Assembly (NCBI GenBank): GCA_022316685.1
Contig: JAKJHU010000005.1
Location: forward strand, 10,704,707 to 10,768,706
DNA length: 64,000 bases
Source: Progne subis subis
Lineage: Eukaryota; Chordata; Aves; Passeriformes; Hirundinidae
Direction: 5' to 3'
Every line of letters starts with the position of its first letter. Within the stretch, counting starts at the first letter, position 1. A model generated the notes under the pieces. It ran no database searches. It saw only the letters and a program-made list of their open reading frames with translations, and was not told the DNA's origin. Both the position numbers and the translations under genes were made by a program. Shown piece by piece: positions 61,401 through 64,000 of this stretch.

Positions 61401-62394
61401 GATTTCCTATGCTCACAGTGGAGAGATCTCGGGATTTTCTGACTGGAAGGTGACTGGCTACTCACAGCTGTTGGCTGTTCTGAGCTAAAGTTTGTGAATA
61501 GCTGCATATAACTTCAGTGGACCTAGCTTCTTTTCTCCCAGGTCAGCATATCCATGCAGATATACTGCCAGCCACGCTATGCACTGCTGTAACTTGTCAT
61601 TCTCAAAAGAGAAAACTAACTGGCCAGCCTGATGAATCAGCATTGGAAACATGATCTTCAGGGCTCCACCTCCATTCAGATTCACAAGGACCAGTAAACA
61701 CAACAGCCTACTGCACGTGCTGATACGCCAACCTTAGGCCTTGCATTTAACTTCTTCTCTAGCCATAATTTTCACAAATACTATTAGTCACAGAGACATT
61801 TTTAGACAATTTTAGAATTCCCACATGAATGGCGATTTGATTTGTAGTCATTGAGCACATTTTTCCAAGCATCAAATGGGGCTTTAAGGACAAGTGTTAA
61901 ATCAATCTCAACCATCAGAATTCTTCTCTGCCGACATAAAGACTCAAGAGACTTAGCAAACTGTGTATTCTGCTGTACAGAGGTTCACAGAGAAAGAGCA
62001 CTTTCAACACCATCCCAGTGACATTTAACGGGAAATGTATTTCCAGCTATGGTTGCAAACGACAGATTTGGAAGGGAGTATTCAATATAAATGACCATAA
62101 AAATGAACATGGTCAGTTTCTTTGGAGAAGATATGTTCATTTTGTTGGGTTTTGGTTGGTTGGTTGGTTTGGCTTGTTTACAGTTGCAGGGGTTTTTTGG
62201 TGGGTTGGTTTTTTTTGGTTGGTTGGATTAGGGGGTTTTGTTGTTGGTTTTGTTTGTTTGGTGGGGGTTTTTTGTGTGTTTTTTGGTTTTTTAGGGTTTT
62301 TTTACGTACCTGGCATTCACAATATTCCCTGCACTTAACTCAACCATCTCTTCAAATCCCACTGCAAATATGTCAGGAGGGCAGTTATCATCAT
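39729..62394 (-). CDS. SYNJ2: SYNJ2, synaptojanin-2, C-terminal 15 coding exons (5' part outside window)
   Basis: Phosphoinositide phosphatase of membrane traffic: a SAC phosphatase (not in window), a 5-phosphatase acting on PI(4,5)P2, an RRM-like domain and a proline-rich SH3-binding tail. Minus-strand exons: 62394-62310, 61026-60886, 58019-57827, 56116-55958, 55742-55585, 53846-53729, 51927-51709, 50468-50390, 48994-48826, 48423-48277, 45701-45567, 44558-44446, 43757-43649, 42389-42187, 40493-39729; about 930 codons. 5-phosphatase motifs seen: [25 protein letters not shown](W)TDRV and ASDHRPV. The human paralog test favours SYNJ2 ([32 protein letters not shown]) and so does SERAC1 synteny. 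Oddity: exon 55742-55585 holds one extra base inside PAWTDR, so as assembled the frame stops there. All other phases join cleanly. Confidence 0.95.
42187..42389 (-). CDS. SYNJ2: SYNJ2 exon: proline-rich tail
   Basis: (G)[20 protein letters not shown]...[30 protein letters not shown], 203 nt, acceptor gcttttcag, donor gtaaga. [15 protein letters not shown] has several PxxP cores. Confidence 0.9.
43649..43757 (-). CDS. SYNJ2: SYNJ2 exon: NVKQIKTT block
   Basis: [36 protein letters not shown], ends G|gtgagc. The GISKPxNVKQxKTT block is shared by both synaptojanins. Confidence 0.95.
44446..44558 (-). CDS. SYNJ2: SYNJ2 exon: proline/serine-rich region
   Basis: (A)[21 protein letters not shown]...[12 protein letters not shown], 113 nt, acceptor cctcttccag, donor gtgagt. 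The LLPGAPQQP end is conserved with human. Confidence 0.92.
45567..45701 (-). CDS. SYNJ2: SYNJ2 exon: proline-rich region start
   Basis: (D)[34 protein letters not shown] then QPPQRPPPP, a likely SH3-binding block. Donor G|gtgagt. Confidence 0.93.
47720..47742. repeat. (TA)n microsatellite in SYNJ2 intron
   Basis: About ten TA units. Confidence 0.85.
48277..48423 (-). CDS. SYNJ2: SYNJ2 exon: acidic linker
   Basis: (G)[31 protein letters not shown]...RLYK, ends G|gtaaag. Acidic start is conserved (human GDILEDDEDYL); the rest diverges. Confidence 0.92.
48826..48994 (-). CDS. SYNJ2: SYNJ2 exon: end of RRM-like domain
   Basis: [28 protein letters not shown]...[17 protein letters not shown] chose the acceptor gtgcttag at 48996-48995 rather than the nearby attag, because it keeps the conserved IRGRTVK and phase 0. 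Confidence 0.93.
49084..49220 (-). mobile_element. tRNA-Ile-derived SINE with CR1-like tail (TguSINE1 type)
   Basis: On the minus strand an A box TGGTCAGAGCA (49214-49204), TAATAACATCAGGGTC and a B box GGTTCAATGCC (49178-49168) reproduce tRNA-Ile. A body follows with ggatttgatgatccttctgg, then gggtcccttccaactcagaa and a CR1-like end. Songbird TguSINE1 has this make-up. It lies in a SYNJ2 intron, same strand as the gene. Confidence 0.8.
50328..50371 (+). repeat. (TTA)n/(TTG)n microsatellite
   Basis: attattattgttgttattattactgatattattattattattg, about 20 bases beyond the donor of the SYNJ2 exon ending at 50390. Confidence 0.85.
50390..50468 (-). CDS. SYNJ2: SYNJ2 exon: RRM-like domain
   Basis: (R)[26 protein letters not shown], 79 nt, acceptor tttttcactag, donor gtaaga. 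Followed in the intron by a TTA/TTG microsatellite. Confidence 0.94.
51709..51927 (-). CDS. SYNJ2: SYNJ2 exon: linker and start of RRM-like domain
   Basis: (R)[40 protein letters not shown]...[18 protein letters not shown], donor AG|gtgagt. Confidence 0.95.
53729..53846 (-). CDS. SYNJ2: SYNJ2 exon: end of 5-phosphatase domain
   Basis: (A)[38 protein letters not shown] with Arg split AG|G. This gives the third conserved motif SDHRPV across the junction. Donor gtaact. Confidence 0.94.
55585..55742 (-). CDS. SYNJ2: SYNJ2 exon with 1-nt insertion in the PAWTDR signature
   Basis: Acceptor tttaattag, then [20 protein letters not shown] and ...TSDKCRTPA, then the coding sense reads GCA-G-TGG ACT GAC AGG. 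One base in 55637-55640 is surplus. Removing it gives [19 protein letters not shown] and the exact phase (ends ACA G|gtgagt) needed by the next exon. As written, translation runs PAVD and meets TGA. The exon is 158 nt where 157 fits the gene. Either an assembly/sequencing error or a real disrupting allele. Confidence 0.9.
55958..56116 (-). CDS. SYNJ2: SYNJ2 exon: 5-phosphatase catalytic motif WCGDFNYR
   Basis: [23 protein letters not shown]...[24 protein letters not shown], 53 codons, acceptor caaaactag, donor gtaagg. The catalytic signature GDxNxR is intact. Confidence 0.95.
57827..58019 (-). CDS. SYNJ2: SYNJ2 exon: 5-phosphatase domain
   Basis: (R)[21 protein letters not shown]...[19 protein letters not shown]...SFPM, acceptor aaatgcag, donor gtaagt. 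CSHLTAG is the conserved (F/I)VNSHL-like block of the fold. Confidence 0.95.
60746..60884 (+). repeat. G/T-rich low-complexity tract beside a SYNJ2 donor
   Basis: Runs such as gggtttggggttttttt and ggttttgttttggtttggtt. On the SYNJ2 sense strand it is C/A-rich and begins right after the donor at 60885. Confidence 0.8.
60886..61026 (-). CDS. SYNJ2: SYNJ2 exon: 5-phosphatase domain
   Basis: [20 protein letters not shown]...[23 protein letters not shown]. Acceptor gttccag, donor AG|gtaaaa. A C/A-rich tract (minus sense) follows the donor directly. Confidence 0.95.
62143..62304 (+). repeat. G/T-rich low-complexity tract beside another SYNJ2 donor
   Basis: gggttttggttggttggttgg and gggggtttttt-type runs with G-quadruplex potential. 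C/A-rich in SYNJ2 sense, starting right after the donor at 62309. Confidence 0.8.
62310..62394 (-). CDS. SYNJ2: SYNJ2 exon: start of 5-phosphatase segment in window
   Basis: (D)[27 protein letters not shown]. Acceptor ccaacag, donor AG|gtacgt. It begins with the last two bases of a split codon, so the upstream exon must end in phase 1. Confidence 0.95.
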
Positions 62395-63896
62395 CTGTTG
62401 GCAGGAAGGAAAAGTCATAACAGAATTACTATTTTGTTGTTTCTTCTAATGACTTGTATTCTAATTTCTGTCAGAGATCCTTCCTGTAGTTCTATCTTGT
62501 GTATCCCCTGCCAAGCTATACATATTCATAGCTCCTTTAATCTAATCTCATAAAACATCCCCTGCAGTTCCTCTGAAATTTTTTCCTGCTTTTCTCCCAC
62601 CAGTTGGTCTCCATCTCTCTCGCAGGAAGCAGTTCAGAACAGAACATTATATTGTAGCAGTGTTAAGATCTCTCTCCCCCACCCCACTCATCACTAAACC
62701 CACAACATCTCACTACTCACCATCTCTTCCCTGCTTGTCATTTTACCCAACATGCTCTTCCTTTCTGACACAGATTCCTATGTAACTGAACTTAACTGTC
62801 CTTAATTGTGCGTGTGTCACATACACACCAGTATGTCACCTCCATCTCAGTGCCTTTAGTAAATTTATCTAGTTTAAGGACAATTTTCTTCCAAGTCCTT
62901 CTTAGATCACCTCTATTTAAGGTTAGATCACCCTAGACCACACTGACTCTCAGCCCTCCTTCCCTGGCTCTGTGGGTATTACTCTGAGGAAAGATCAGAT
63001 ACTCTCATAAAATAGTGTGAATCAAATCTGTTGACCCATTAGGTCTGTCCATTGCCTAAAGGGCTTCTATTTTTTTTTTAAGTGTCATATGACCACAGTG
63101 ACAGTAACTTAATTCAACACGAAGATCTAAATATAGACAAACATAGGAACCTGAAAAATATCTGACTCAGAAATCACGAATACAAAGTAAAATATGCAGC
63201 AACTCTGTGCAGACACAAGGGTGAAACTAGCATGACAGCTAGCTTCCTTTACTGGCTTAACCAGACAGGCACTGTCACACAGTATTTCCCATTAATAATT
63301 TTGGACATCTGTCTTTGAACACTTGCCCATTTGTGTAGGCGCTGCGCTGACATTAACATGGAGACATTTGCGTGGTCACACCCTAGCCCTGCCCACCCAC
63401 CTAACTCAGCTCTCTTCTGGAAGCTGCTCAGACCTACCCTGTCAGAGCTGCCTGTTCCACACAGCCCTGCTCCTCTGGTTCTCTCAGGGAACTGTCTGGC
63501 AAGGCTAACGCATGACAGGCTCAACAAATTTTAGTGTTATGGGCACAGTCATGTGCTAACACAGCTGAAGTGTTTCTGAAACAGACTAGACTGGACTAAT
63601 CCCTCACCGAGGCTGCTCAGAACACAGTGGTCTGCACCTAACCACATATCACTCAGGAACTAAGGGTTCAAATGAGACAACTTGTATAAGGGAGCCCAGG
63701 ATTTGGGAGATGTACTCCTGAGCTACAAGGTTAGGTACAGGACTACGCCTGTGATGTCTGCAGGAAACTAAATGTTCCACTGTAACAACAAAAGCAAAAG
63801 GGTTTTGCTGTAGTTTTGCAACCACTCATTTTTTAAATGACAGAATGTTCCCTTTTCATTTACCTTACTAGAACATCTGTAAATCAGTTACAATAC

Positions 63897-63970
63897 CTGA
63901 CCTTGTTCCATAACTAAGAAATTCAGCAGCCATTTTCATCAAGCCACAAGAATTTGAGTCTTCTATATTG
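63897..63970 (-). other. Possible additional or alternative SYNJ2 exon
   Basis: Acceptor tttcctttcttcag and donor GGTCAG|gtattg bound 74 nt with 24 open codons (NIEDSNSCGLMKMAAEFLSY...). It ends in phase 1, as the exon at 62394 needs. The residues do not match the synaptojanin sequence I remember at this point (TDWLLDxPxL), so it may be chance or lineage-specific. Confidence 0.25.
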
Positions 63971-64000
63971 CTGAAGAAAGGAAATATCGCCTTCAACAAA

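Noticed and set aside
62143..62304. Interstitial telomere repeat
   Set aside because: TTAGGG units are not tandem; the tract is irregular GGTT/GGTTTT low complexity.
1..64000. CRISPR arrays, operons, phage or other prokaryotic systems
   Set aside because: Spliced vertebrate genes, CR1 elements and a CpG island show this is bird nuclear DNA; no spaced direct repeats were seen.

Overview
This is a bird nuclear genomic window, most likely from a songbird (Passeriformes). Several degraded CR1 LINE fragments ending in the avian 'TCTATGATTCTATGA'-type 3' end, one tRNA-Ile-headed, CR1-tailed SINE of the TguSINE1 type, and one ERV solo LTR support this. The intron-rich genes encode proteins very close to vertebrate orthologs. 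Species cannot be fixed from sequence alone.

Three protein-coding genes are present in the order GTF2H5 (minus), SERAC1 (plus), SYNJ2 (minus). As I recall it, this is the human 6q25.3 neighbourhood SYNJ2-SERAC1-GTF2H5 read in the opposite direction. I rebuilt the genes exon by exon from splice sites and reading phase. GTF2H5 has two coding exons and gives 71 aa, the human length. SERAC1 has 16 coding exons and gives 654 aa, also the human length. For SYNJ2 the window holds the last 15 coding exons: most of the inositol 5-phosphatase domain, the RRM-like domain and the proline-rich tail. Its 5' half, including the SAC domain, lies beyond position 64000.

Layout. 1-9159: no gene recognised, one CR1 fragment and simple repeats. 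9348-11.45 kb: GTF2H5. About 11.34-12.07 kb: a CpG-rich bidirectional promoter shared by GTF2H5 and SERAC1, with an NRF1-type site, an ETS-like site, an inverted CCAAT box and a YY1-like site. 11.6-36.5 kb: SERAC1 with CR1 fragments and an antisense ERV LTR in its introns. 36.5-39.3 kb: short intergenic gap between convergent 3' ends. 39.35-64 kb: SYNJ2.

Roles known for the families: GTF2H5 is the p8/TTDA subunit of TFIIH. SERAC1 is a lipase-like protein of phosphatidylglycerol remodelling at ER-mitochondria contacts. SYNJ2 is a phosphoinositide phosphatase of membrane traffic. They are neighbours, not an operon.

Most notable observations: (1) a one-base insertion in SYNJ2 inside the 5-phosphatase signature PAW(T/C)DR, which breaks the frame; (2) a decayed duplicate of SERAC1 coding exon 2 plus intron sequence inside the GTF2H5 intron; (3) two in-frame acceptors 63 nt apart in SERAC1; (4) a solo LTR with a perfect 6-bp target duplication; (5) upstream ORFs on both sides of the bidirectional promoter. 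I saw no undescribed gene system; the window is mainly ordinary avian genes with these anomalies.
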